Shown here one piece after another: positions 50,601 through 54,215 of a stretch of 64,000 nucleotides of DNA. Positions within the stretch are counted from its first letter, which is position 1. Every line of letters begins with the position of its first letter. Source of the DNA: Apostichopus japonicus (Eukaryota; Echinodermata; Holothuroidea; Aspidochirotida; Stichopodidae); contig NC_092562.1 of assembly GCF_037975245.1 (NCBI RefSeq), positions 24,567,554 through 24,631,553 of the forward strand, read 5' to 3'. The position numbers were made by a program, and so were the translations under genes. The notes under the pieces are model-generated. The model was not told the DNA's origin, did not search any database, and saw nothing but the letters and a program-made list of their open reading frames with translations.

Positions 50601-52709
50601 GTGATTCAGTATGTTTTAGTGTATAAACTGTAACAGCATAGACGTGCAGTTTATAGCATCGCTCTAGTGAGTGCATCTTTGAACATTTCATTCGAGGCCT
50701 ACAAGGCTTGCCGAGTCTGAGAACTAACAAGGTATAAAACCACATTACAAATTACCACATCAAAATCAGGCATTTCAAAAAGCGATTATTTTCCGAAAGA
50801 AAAATTCAGTTTTTTCGTGGAAATGGATTGTCACGAAAAACGTACCTCAAGCATTTTTCATGTTAGAGTAGCAATTTTTTACATGAATAAAGGAGTCACT
50901 TTCCAGACCACAGACATTTCCAAACAGTCCTCTTGTATAGCATACGTAGTCAGTTAAGAACACCACTATATTTCATGGGACTTACGGCGTTTCCATCGAT
51001 TCACCGTATTGGTGCAACGAGGCCCCTCCAAATAAAGTTCTCTTTGTGACGTTAGAGCAGTGATCATCGTTTTCAGACAAGACATTCTGTGGTTTTAATT
51101 GAATCCTTCCCCCCTGCAACGATTTATCAAACCAACAAAATGAAAAGGTGAGGTGTCACCTTTGGCTTGTAGTCCTGATATGATGGCTGAACGATATACA
51201 ATATTTTTTAAAAATGACTTTTGTCGACATAGATTTTAAATCCAATACCACGATGTTGTTATCACGATATATATGCCCAGGCTATATGCCCAGGCGTGGG
51301 AAACAGTTTATTCAAAACTTGCGTGAGAGATAGATTGATCCTTTTATGTAAACATGTCAATAAGGAATAAATATTCCCAAAGGGTGACATTGATGGTTCT
51401 CAAGGTGCTTGACAGAGTTTTTTTTTTCTTTCTTTTTATCTCACGTGGAATCAATACAAAACTCATAAGGAATCTTGTTCTTTGGTTACTTTTGATATCA
51501 AGAAGCTGCAAGGACCATTGCCGAACAATTTAAGTTACTACTATAAATGTGATGTAGCGTGACATTCCTGATAACTGGAATGGCTTCCATCTAAAACAAA
51601 ACAGAAAGTGGGAAGTCCTATTTGTATGGTAAATCTTAGCAAGCACAAGGCCCATATAGGCATGAAGAAAACATGAAAATCTCATTTGAGTAAAACACTC
51701 CTACTAATGCTTTTAAACTTGGACGGGAAACGTTAACATTCAGTGACCGGTCCGTGGCACTAATAGGACCCAGCTTCTTTTTTTCTTTGTGTCCTGTTGG
51801 TGTAAAAATGAGCATTAAATCTGTCTTCTACATGATGACGAATGTTACTAGTGGACTGGAATGGGAATAAAAAGTCAATTGAAACTTTTTAGTTTGTCCA
51901 AACCGGGTAAGTTCCCAGCCATCCAAGGAAATGAGTATAAATATGCTTTTGCTGCTTTTCATTTGGGGAGGAGGGGAGGAGGAGGGTGCTCAGAGGGGTA
52001 AATGGGATGTTATGCATATGGTGCCAACACAAAAGGTGACAATAGATCATGTTGGAGTCTGTATAAAATCATGGTCCTCTCTATCTTATGTTTTCCCTTT
52101 AGATCTGTTGTCTATACACACAACTGTTATTTTTTTAAATTTATTATTATTACAATTTTTTTTATTTTTGTTTCGTTTTCCAAGGTTGGCTTCATTGACT
52201 ACATCATTCACCCTCTCTGGGAGACCTGGGCGGACCTGGTGTACCCCGACGCGCAAGACATCCTGATGTACCTGGAACAGAACCGTGAATACTATCAGGG
52301 TCAGATCAGGGACAGTCCGCCTCCGGAAACAGCCGGAGAAACCGCCAATGGGAACGACAAGGACAAGGAACTTCACATAGACCTGACGTTGGAAGACCTC
52401 GAGGAGAACCGAGATAAGCGGTGCTCGTCGCTGGAGAGCAAGACGGATCTCGTAGCGGACGGCGGCTTGAGTTCGCACGGGTCGAGCATGAGCTCCCTGT
52501 CGGGACAGAGCGTAATAGCCAATCAGAGTCCCACGCCGAATGCCAACAGCAGTTTAGAAAACTTACAGGCAGTGGTGAACTCGCCGGAGCGTCATGGGGA
52601 GACAAGATTGATGGCGAAGCCAAACCAAATCTTGGACGGCCAGATGAATACCGAAAAATATGAGTATTCGTTCCTGTCGGACAAAACAGCAAGAGAAACG
52701 GACCTCTAA
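9089..52709 (+). CDS. PDE4: PDE4-family cAMP-specific 3',5'-cyclic phosphodiesterase, long form, 14-exon model
   Basis: This is the only recognisable gene. The enzyme hydrolyses cAMP to 5'-AMP and ends PKA/Epac signalling in the cytosol or at scaffolds. Joining 9089-9222, 14443-14628, 16885-16995, 22805-22860, 24900-25012, 30080-30173, 37190-37419, 41118-41216, 41744-41908, 46300-46399, 47663-47817, 48864-48986, 50127-50309 and 52185-52709 gives 2274 nt and 757 aa with every intron phase consistent. Domain order: variable N-terminus (1-45), PKA site RRESF (Ser81), UCR1 (about 93-150), UCR2 (about 163-235), linker (about 236-308), catalytic domain (about 310-620), acidic/Ser-rich tail. Visible catalytic residues are His374 (YHN), metal ligands His378, His414, Asp415 and Asp532, and nucleotide-selecting Gln583. 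Two near-invariant positions are changed (Arg417, Ser447). Family assignment is near certain. The first exon is the least certain part. I do not assign it to any vertebrate paralogue A-D. Confidence 0.95.
10425..10495. repeat. Dispersed repeat fragment related to 45525-45595
   Basis: 'aaatgaccatttaaacat...aaaatggctggactatttagtcta' resembles 'aaatgaccctgtaaacat...gaaatggctggaatacttagtcta' near 45530-45595. The spacing of shared blocks is kept, which suggests two old copies of one family. No ends are defined. Confidence 0.35.
12879..12901 (+). CDS. PDE4: Candidate mini first exon of PDE4 (MSRRIHS-G), speculative
   Basis: ATG at 12879 in GCC-ATG context opens seven codons and two bases (MSRRIHS + GG) before a plausible donor GG|GTATGT. 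The phase matches the exon at 14443, giving [14 protein letters not shown]. An in-frame TAA lies four codons upstream (12867-12869), so this would be a complete N-terminus. Very short basic N-termini on PDE4 long forms are known; PDE4D3 has RRHSW just before CFDVDNG. A CRE-like CGACGTCA lies at 12844-12851, 28 bases upstream. An ORF this short with a matching phase can easily arise by chance. Confidence 0.25.
14080..14304 (-). mobile_element. tRNA-derived SINE, copy 1 (minus strand)
   Basis: Read on the minus strand from 14304, the head is tRNA-like: GTTAGCTCAGTGGTTAACGC contains an A-box (TAGCTCAGTGG) and GAGTTCCAGTC is a degenerate B-box. An about 150-base body follows, then a tail with a CCTGCTTGCAGG hairpin and an A/T-rich end. 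A second copy lies at 39411-39635 in the same orientation, matching over the full length with a few substitutions. Two insertions of the same ~225-bp unit with a Pol III promoter fit a SINE. Confidence 0.7.
14443..14628 (+). CDS. PDE4: PDE4 exon 2: common long-form exon with PKA site and start of UCR1
   Basis: A T/C-rich tract ends in CAG at 14442 and the donor is TC|GTGAGT. The frame reads [14 protein letters not shown], then the [15 protein letters not shown] block, then [16 protein letters not shown]. These are the hallmark of PDE4 long isoforms. Ser81 in RRES is the conserved PKA site at the N-terminal edge of UCR1, whose phosphorylation activates PDE4 long forms (family knowledge). The exon enters with one base of a split codon and leaves with two. 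Several SP and SxxS sites may be further phosphorylation targets, which is inference. Confidence 0.96.
15503..15545. repeat. (AAT)n followed by 'cttatattgcgcc' dispersed-repeat end
   Basis: (AATAAT)n runs into 'tgagacttatattgcgccaaat'. A similar junction, (ATT)n then 'tttatatagcgctctttt', occurs near 49725-49775. AAT-linked 'ttatatagcgc' ends are a recurring repeat type in invertebrate genomes. Only the end is recognisable. Confidence 0.35.
16723..16773. repeat. Five tandem 10-bp repeats (gaactctgaa)
   Basis: 'ttgaggaattctgaggaactctgaagaactctgaagaactctgaggaac' reduces to a 10-base unit 'gaactctga(a/g)' with small changes. It lies 110 bases upstream of exon 3. Confidence 0.8.
16885..16995 (+). 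CDS. PDE4: PDE4 exon 3: core of UCR1
   Basis: The exon is bounded by TTTTTTCAG and AA|GTATGT. It encodes [20 protein letters not shown] followed by [17 protein letters not shown]. The segment DxIVTPFAQxLASLRxVRxN is the most conserved part of PDE4 upstream conserved region 1, which packs against UCR2 and mediates dimerisation and PKA regulation in the family. Length is 111 nt, entering and leaving so that the frame is kept. Nothing is missing relative to the family. Confidence 0.96.
16996..22804 (+). other. Intron 3 (5.8 kb)
   Basis: GT-AG intron between UCR1 and its linker exon. It holds a 25-base A-run (about 17596-17620), a CRE-like TGACGTAA at 18161-18168 inside a CpG-containing patch (17940-18260), G-runs (19168, 20586) and a diverged tandem duplication (22015-22170). 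No exon is supported. Confidence 0.6.
22015..22170. repeat. Diverged tandem duplication, ~80 bp
   Basis: 'gctactgtatataagacagctgttgtaactta...aaatatagcta' (22017-22082) is followed by 'gctacatatatacgacagctgttataactta...aaatatagcta' (22098-22160). The order of shared blocks is the same with small indels. Confidence 0.8.
22805..22860 (+). CDS. PDE4: PDE4 exon 4: UCR1-UCR2 linker (LR1)
   Basis: A small 56-nt exon after CCACCAG, with donor CAGG|GTGAGT. It reads (N)[18 protein letters not shown](G/D), a Pro/Gln/Ser-rich linker at the place where vertebrate PDE4 has the ...SKRSPMCNQPSIN... linker. The first base T completes an AAT codon with the AA of exon 3, so the TAG at the start is not a stop in frame. 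Identification rests on position, phase and the shared RSP motif rather than strong similarity. Confidence 0.85.
22861..24899 (+). other. Intron 4 (2.0 kb)
   Basis: GT-AG intron between the LR1 exon and UCR2. It ends in a long C/T-rich tract (24855-24898). Mammalian short-form promoters occupy this part of the gene. I find no ATG exon with a phase-1 donor that I would defend. Confidence 0.6.
24900..25012 (+). CDS. PDE4: PDE4 exon 5: first half of UCR2
   Basis: A long pyrimidine tract ends in TTTCAG. The exon encodes [20 protein letters not shown], then [18 protein letters not shown], and ends with donor AAG|GTAAAC in phase 0. [18 protein letters not shown] and RSVSxxAxxKFKRML are diagnostic of PDE4 upstream conserved region 2. 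UCR2 contributes a helix that can cap the active site and restrain catalysis in the family. Mammalian short forms begin transcription 5' of this exon. Confidence 0.97.
25943..26004. repeat. T-rich tandem repeat, unit 'ttagcttctttttttt'
   Basis: About three and a half copies of an 18-20-base unit, 'tttagcttctttttttttt', with variable T-run length. Confidence 0.85.
27608..27706 (+). promoter_or_regulatory. Intronic CRE cluster, candidate cAMP-responsive promoter or enhancer
   Basis: A perfect palindromic CRE, TGACGTCA, lies at 27608-27615, with TGACGTGG at 27659-27666 and TGACGTTA at 27699-27706. The surrounding 27480-27720 is richer in CpG (TCGACGG, GATCGCGACAAGGACGAC) than the AT-rich intron around it. 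It sits in the intron inside UCR2, upstream of exon 6. Mammalian PDE4D short forms are made from cAMP-inducible intronic promoters in the equivalent part of the gene (family knowledge). That this is such a promoter is inference. Confidence 0.4.
30080..30173 (+). CDS. PDE4: PDE4 exon 6: second half of UCR2 with active-site capping helix
   Basis: The acceptor is CTTCTTCAG and the donor CTCG|GTAAGT. It encodes [20 protein letters not shown] then [20 protein letters not shown] and SGNQVSE are diagnostic PDE4 UCR2 motifs. The residue after SE is Phe (Phe225 in the 757-aa model). This is the position that is Phe in human PDE4D and Tyr in most other mammalian PDE4s, and it contacts UCR2-directed inhibitors. 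The segment between the two motifs (SAFSDTGK) is two residues longer than vertebrate THLSEMSR-type spacing would suggest, or shifted; I could not align it exactly. Confidence 0.96.
33869..33894. repeat. Perfect 11-bp inverted repeat (hairpin)
   Basis: CTCTCTTGTGA and its exact reverse complement are separated by ATTA. There is no T-run after it, and it is more likely incidental than a regulatory RNA structure. Confidence 0.6.
34573..34588. promoter_or_regulatory. Double CRE half-site in a CpG-richer intron patch
   Basis: The string GCACGTCACGTCACGG contains two overlapping CGTCA half-sites (minus strand TGACGTGACGTG). It lies in a local CpG-containing stretch (about 34500-34680) in the intron before exon 7. 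CREB-type factors bind such half-sites. Function here is inference. Confidence 0.2.
36050..36423 (+). promoter_or_regulatory. CpG-richer patch with a candidate mini first exon (36390-36423)
   Basis: 36050-36500 has many CpGs in an otherwise CpG-poor intron. ATG at 36390 opens [11 protein letters not shown] and reaches a strong donor (GATT|GTAAGT at 36423/36424) in phase 1. The next exon (37190) needs one base, giving ...[13 protein letters not shown]. Such a transcript would lack UCR1 and UCR2 and encode only linker and catalytic domain. Phase agreement happens by chance one time in three, so this is only a candidate internal promoter. Confidence 0.2.
36940..37003. repeat. Three tandem copies of 'agttataaatgtatccacatt'
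   Basis: 'gttataaatgtatccacatta' occurs at about 36941, 36964 (with an inserted 'catg' variant) and 36987. Period is 22-27. Confidence 0.8.
37190..37419 (+). CDS. PDE4: PDE4 exon 7: UCR2-catalytic linker (LR2)
   Basis: Follows a T-run and ACACAG, and ends GAAAGA|GTGAGT in phase 0. It starts DKQQEVELP, matching the DKQ(H/N)(E/D)VEIP start of the vertebrate exon. A Pro/Ser/Arg-rich stretch follows (residues about 241-275, with [10 protein letters not shown]), then [15 protein letters not shown], which is cognate to the ISGVKKLMHSSSL motif, and PRFGVPLP, cognate to PRFGV. This joins UCR2 to the catalytic domain. The middle of the exon is divergent, and the basic/Ser-rich patch may be a docking or phosphorylation site (inference). 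Confidence 0.95.
37718..38090. repeat. Minisatellite, ~57-65-bp unit, about six copies
   Basis: The unit is 'ggactttgaaaattcacagacaatatta' followed by '(ta)n-gaaaacacatgtagttact'. Copies differ in the TA run length and in blocks such as 'gttaaaattaac' versus 'gaaaattcac'. Two early copies share the older 'aaaattaacagaca' form. Confidence 0.9.
39411..39635 (-). mobile_element. tRNA-derived SINE, copy 2 (minus strand)
   Basis: Full-length relative of the element at 14080-14304, in the intron before exon 8. The minus-strand head is GGGTTAGCTCAGTGGTTAAC (A-box) with GAGTTCAAGGC as B-box, 3' of which the body and the CCTGCTTGCAGG tail hairpin follow. The match to copy 1 starts at 'tgtattt' and stops at the tRNA 5' end, so both element ends are defined by comparison. 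Confidence 0.7.
41118..41216 (+). CDS. PDE4: PDE4 exon 8: start of catalytic domain
   Basis: The acceptor is TTGGACAG and the donor TTTGAA|GTGAGT. It encodes [20 protein letters not shown] then [13 protein letters not shown]. This matches the family pattern ELEDxNKWGLxxFxxxxxxxNRPLTxxMxxIFQ, the first helices of the PDE4 catalytic domain. It is exactly 33 codons, phase 0 to 0. VSYTLFE replaces the usual IM(H/Y)xIFQ, a modest divergence. Confidence 0.96.
41217..41743 (+). other. Intron 8 (0.5 kb)
   Basis: Short GT-AG intron in the catalytic domain with G-runs at about 41271-41283 and 41476-41485. A 99-aa open frame crosses it, but it is low-complexity and unsupported. Confidence 0.75.
41744..41908 (+). 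CDS. PDE4: PDE4 exon 9: catalytic His motif and first metal-ligand His
   Basis: The acceptor is TATTTCAG and the donor CTGGAG|GTAGGT. The 55 codons read [20 protein letters not shown]..., then [18 protein letters not shown], then CAPALE. His374 of YHN is the family's general-acid histidine, and His378 of HAADV is the first zinc ligand. Both are intact. VTHSTHFLL varies from the usual VxQSTHVLL. Phase 0 at both ends, as in the rest of the catalytic exons up to here. Confidence 0.97.
43284..44010. repeat. 22-bp minisatellite 'aacctattctagcactgtaaaac', ~25 units with partial higher order
   Basis: The unit 'caacctattctagcactgtaaaa' is tandem from 43284 to about 43715. Interrupted blocks continue to 44010, the spacers carrying 'accatgtaatacat'. 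A multi-unit block (variants 'aacactgcaga', then 'gtaacacttta', then 'tagcac', then 'tcaagcac') appears twice, at about 43356-43460 and 43470-43575. This indicates segmental amplification of four or five units at a time. Confidence 0.92.
45525..45595. repeat. Dispersed repeat fragment related to 10425-10495
   Basis: Shares 'aatgacc.-taaacat' and 'aatggctgga.ta.ttagtcta' blocks in the same order as the stretch near 10430-10490. It is old and degenerate. Confidence 0.35.
45680..46115. mobile_element. Possible non-autonomous transposon remnant
   Basis: This stretch is denser in GC and CpG than its surroundings and has repeat-like phrasing: 'gacggactcaaatggactgctggcgcccttt', 'cgctccgcgccaacctgtggtgggtgctccgc', 'cgccccctctgaccaata', then 'agctttgccactggtt'. 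The last phrases resemble ends of dispersed elements in marine invertebrate genomes. I cannot name the family or show terminal repeats, and only one copy is in the window. Confidence 0.25.
46300..46399 (+). CDS. PDE4: PDE4 exon 10: HD metal-binding motif, with an unusual Asp-to-Arg change
   Basis: The acceptor is ATTTTTCAG and the donor ACAA|GTAAGT. It reads [20 protein letters not shown] then [13 protein letters not shown]. His414 and Asp415, the metal ligands of the HD superfamily motif, are present. The family motif is HDVDHPG; here it is HDVRHPG because the codon at 46360-46362 is AGG. Asp is almost always present there across PDE families (PDE1 has Glu). Getting from GAC or GAT to AGG needs three base changes, so a single miscalled base cannot explain it. 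His418 is kept. Confidence 0.96.
46400..47662 (+). other. Intron 10 (1.3 kb) with CpG-richer 3' half
   Basis: GT-AG intron between the HD exon and the ENHS exon. The 3' part (47345-47640) is notably CpG-rich ('cgacgagatgcatcacgtccgtcgcc', 'ctcgctcgtcgaacgctgaacg') and runs into a CT repeat at the acceptor. No exon is seen. Confidence 0.6.
47663..47817 (+). CDS. PDE4: PDE4 exon 11: catalytic core, ENHS in place of ENHH
   Basis: A CT-repeat tract ends in CCAG and the donor is ATG|GTTAGT. It encodes [20 protein letters not shown], then [20 protein letters not shown], then [11 protein letters not shown]. SELAxMYNDxSVLENHHLAVxFKLLQ and RKMVIDM are strong PDE4 signatures. Glu444 and Asn445 of the ENHH motif are kept, but the second His is Ser447 (TCC at 47713-47715). 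[10 protein letters not shown] differs from the usual KKQRQxLRKM. Phase 0 at the 3' end. Confidence 0.96.
47818..48863 (+). other. Intron 11 (1.0 kb)
   Basis: GT-AG intron in the catalytic domain that contains the foldback element at 48322-48560. Otherwise nothing is recognised. Confidence 0.75.
48322..48560. mobile_element. Foldback/MITE-like element with 30-bp inverted repeats
   Basis: The 30 bases at 48322-48351 (starting GCTAGCTAAAAAATGG) and the reverse complement of 48531-48560 are identical at 29 of 30 positions. They flank 179 bases without an open frame. This is the structure of a miniature inverted-repeat element. No clear target-site duplication is seen at the edges, so insertion by a transposase is inferred only from the inverted repeats. 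Confidence 0.6.
48864..48986 (+). CDS. PDE4: PDE4 exon 12: catalytic core (ATDM / [10 protein letters not shown])
   Basis: The acceptor is CTCTCAG and the donor ATACAG|GTATAG. The 41 codons read [20 protein letters not shown], then [20 protein letters not shown], then Q. This is almost identical to PDE4 across animals. The ATDM segment and the Met that line the metal/drug pocket are conserved, as is the LLLDNY(S/T)DRIQ helix. The exon shows no disruption, which argues that the gene is under selection despite the changes in exons 10 and 11. Confidence 0.97.
48987..50126 (+). other. Intron 12 (1.1 kb)
   Basis: GT-AG intron. Its second half is repeat-derived: 'tttatatagcgctcttttcgtg' after (ATT)n near 49725-49800, then the duplicated segment at 49802-50050. 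No exon is seen. Confidence 0.7.
49725..50050. repeat. Dispersed repeat end plus ~80-bp direct duplication
   Basis: 'aacaaaatgacaaaaccc..aaaat.tgaatac/atgaaaaataaaat.gacgcagctt.aatattaat' occurs at 49802-49880 and again at 49966-50048. Each copy ends in A-rich and then TA-rich tracts. The first copy follows a 'tttatatagcgc...gctttacaatgacaac' motif resembling the repeat at 15503-15545. Confidence 0.6.
50127..50309 (+). CDS. PDE4: PDE4 exon 13: metal-ligand Asp and glutamine switch
   Basis: The acceptor is TTTCACAG and the donor TCTCAG|GTATGG. The 61 codons read [20 protein letters not shown], ..., [20 protein letters not shown], then [10 protein letters not shown] and VVVEKSQ. Asp532 of HCADL is the second zinc/magnesium ligand. 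Gln583, the last codon, is the family's nucleotide-orienting glutamine. DLANPAKPP differs from the usual DLSNPTKPL. The start lies four bases into the last T/C-rich stretch of the intron and is fixed by the in-frame VL start shared with the family. Confidence 0.97.
50310..52184 (+). other. Intron 13 (1.9 kb)
   Basis: GT-AG intron ending in a T-rich tract and TTCCAAG. AT-rich with scattered CpGs, and no repeat or exon is recognised. Confidence 0.75.
52185..52709 (+). CDS. PDE4: PDE4 terminal coding exon: end of catalytic domain and C-terminal tail
   Basis: The acceptor is TTCCAAG. The exon opens [20 protein letters not shown], then [20 protein letters not shown]. These are the last catalytic helices, including the Phe (Phe586) of the substrate clamp. 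A tail of about 130 aa follows to TAA at 52707. It begins [11 protein letters not shown], where Ser627-Pro is at the place of the ERK site in vertebrate long forms. It continues with [14 protein letters not shown], aligned with the acidic FQFELTLEE segment, then Ser-rich sequence ([16 protein letters not shown]) with no match I recognise. The FQF ERK-docking triplet is not conserved (HID here). GC content is clearly higher than in the flanking intron. Confidence 0.96.
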   Translation, partial: VGFIDYIIHPLWETWADLVYPDAQDILMYLEQNREYYQGQIRDSPPPETAGETANGNDKDKELHIDLTLEDLEENRDKRCSSLESKTDLVADGGLSSHGSSMSSLSGQSVIANQSPTPNANSSLENLQAVVNSPERHGETRLMAKPNQILDGQMNTEKYEYSFLSDKTARETDL

Positions 52710-53616
52710 CCAAAGCCGTCGTTAATTTCATGGGCTCTAGTTGGCAGTCTGCAGGGATTGAAGGGAGATTTAAAAGTGATGGAATAAAGAACTGGTCAGG
52801 TACTTTGCAAATGAGAAATATGGAATTTGAAAGAAAAGTTGCCAAATTGTCCTGCATTTTCAGGAGTTGATGGATTGAACCGAATGGAAGAAAGTCGGTC
52901 ATGGTGATCAGAAGAACTCACGATAATTATATCACGTGGATGACAGTACTTAAGGTGGAAGAAAACTAAATTCTCCTGTTTCTGGGAAGGGGGGATATTT
53001 TGTGACAACTACGCTCAAATGTAACAGAAGAACTTTGTCTCCTAACAAATTGGTATTTTATTTAGAAGGAATAATGTCCATTATTTAATGCTTCTTAATT
53101 CAAAGAGTCTACTGTATTATGATTGAACACCTACAAAGTTTGTCTTGGTTTAGTCATCATGAACACATCCATTTTATTTTCCTTCTAACTTTTAGCTTTC
53201 TAACAGGTGCAATTTTTTTTAGACTTCAATATTTTTATGGATTCTCTGTTTTATTCTAGAGTTGAAATTGTGTCTTTCTGAGGTAGGAGTTAGGGAACTC
53301 CTGAGATCTGTTTTCTTTTTTTGTTGTTGTGTGTGTTTGTGTTTGGTTCTTCTCTAAGAATGACAGTAACATTCATGACACATCCCCACATAGGTATTAT
53401 TTTGGTGGAGTGAAATTGAGACTAACCCACCACCCAACAAGAAAAGTGTATGCGCTATTTACATGACATATAAGAGAGTGTTGTATGACCATATATATAT
53501 ATGTGAAAATTGTCAGATTCAAAGCTCCAGGGGTGCACTCTGTACAATCATAACACTTGGGTAATACGCCCTCAATGTCAGTTATACAAGCCAATTTATA
53601 CGCATTCACACACCAG

Positions 53617-53760
53617 TAGAATCACTGTGGTCGAGGGGTACGGACTTTGGTCTGTGACACAAGATCCGGGGGTTCGATTCCTACCTTGGTCTGATGAGCC
53701 CCAAAAGGACGAAACCGGTTGTGAAGTGGAATTTTTCTGGTGTGTTGTTCTTTATTTATT
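53617..53760 (+). mobile_element. tRNA-like SINE fragment carrying a hammerhead-ribozyme-like core
   Basis: TGGTCGAGGGG (53628-53638) fits a Pol III A-box and GGTTCGATTCC (53671-53681) is a perfect B-box, 43 bases apart as in a tRNA gene. Immediately after comes CTGATGAG (53691-53698), a short CC/GG stem II with a CAAAA-type loop, and CGAAAC (53710-53715). That is the conserved core order of a hammerhead ribozyme. I see no convincing stem III with a UH cleavage site, and stem I has no clear partner. It is probably a decayed or non-cleaving copy. Confidence 0.45.
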
Positions 53761-53816
53761 TACTATGTATATATATATATATATACATTTATATATATAT
53801 ATATATATATATATAA
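53761..53816. repeat. TA microsatellite between two tRNA-like elements
   Basis: About 20 TA units interrupted by 'catttatat'. The tails of the plus-strand element on the left and the minus-strand element on the right both run into it. Confidence 0.9.
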
Positions 53817-53935
53817 TTGAAATCATGATGAGTTGGCAAATCCAGAACAGTGAAAAAACTTCCAGCCTCCACCGGGATTCGAACCTGGGCCTCCCGCTTT
53901 GTACGCGGACACCCTAACCACTAGGCTATGGATGC
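53817..53935 (-). mobile_element. tRNA-derived SINE fragment (minus strand)
   Basis: On the minus strand from about 53935, TAGCCTAGTGGTTAGG is an A-box and GGTTCGAATCC a perfect B-box. Between them an anticodon-arm-like CCGC...GCGG pairs. A non-tRNA body of about 60 bases then runs to the TA microsatellite. It lacks a full acceptor stem, and the anticodon position would read ACA in an unusual loop, so a SINE head is more likely than a functional tRNA gene. Confidence 0.55.
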
Positions 53936-53948
53936 TGTATTTGTGTGA

Positions 53949-54215
53949 CACCTCTCAATTTTGGTGGCAATGGTGGGTGTTTATTTGGTACGTACAGATG
54001 TTGAATTTGATAAGTTAATGTTGGTGGGCGTTTCTTCTGGATACATCTTTATGGTACTTAACAGATAGTGGATTTGATATGTTACAAACATTTGTCAGTC
54101 ACCTCTCTATGTTGATGGCAGTGGTGGGTGTTTATCTGGTCAATTTTAATGTTAACTAACCGATAGTGAATTTGGTAAGTTACGTCTTGGGACACTTCTC
54201 TCAATTTCGGTGGGT
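53949..54215. repeat. Degenerate tandem repeat, ~75-90-bp units
   Basis: 'cacctctcaattttggtgg', 'cacctctctatgttgatgg' and 'cacttctctcaatttcggtgg' start similar blocks. Each has 'tggtgggtgtttat.tggt' and 'gatagtg.atttg.ta.gtta' within. Three or four units with much divergence. Confidence 0.6.

Noticed and set aside
52783-52788. AATAAA 74 bases after the stop as the sole poly(A) signal
   Set aside because: Possible, but no typical downstream element is visible and PDE4 3' UTRs are usually long; kept only as an alternative.
52086-52902. Long minus-strand open frames opposite the terminal PDE4 exon
   Set aside because: Antisense shadows of a GC-richer coding exon whose plus frame is clearly PDE4.
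53860-53935. Functional tRNA gene on the minus strand
   Set aside because: Good A and B boxes, but acceptor stem pairing is incomplete, the anticodon loop is abnormal and a SINE-like body follows.
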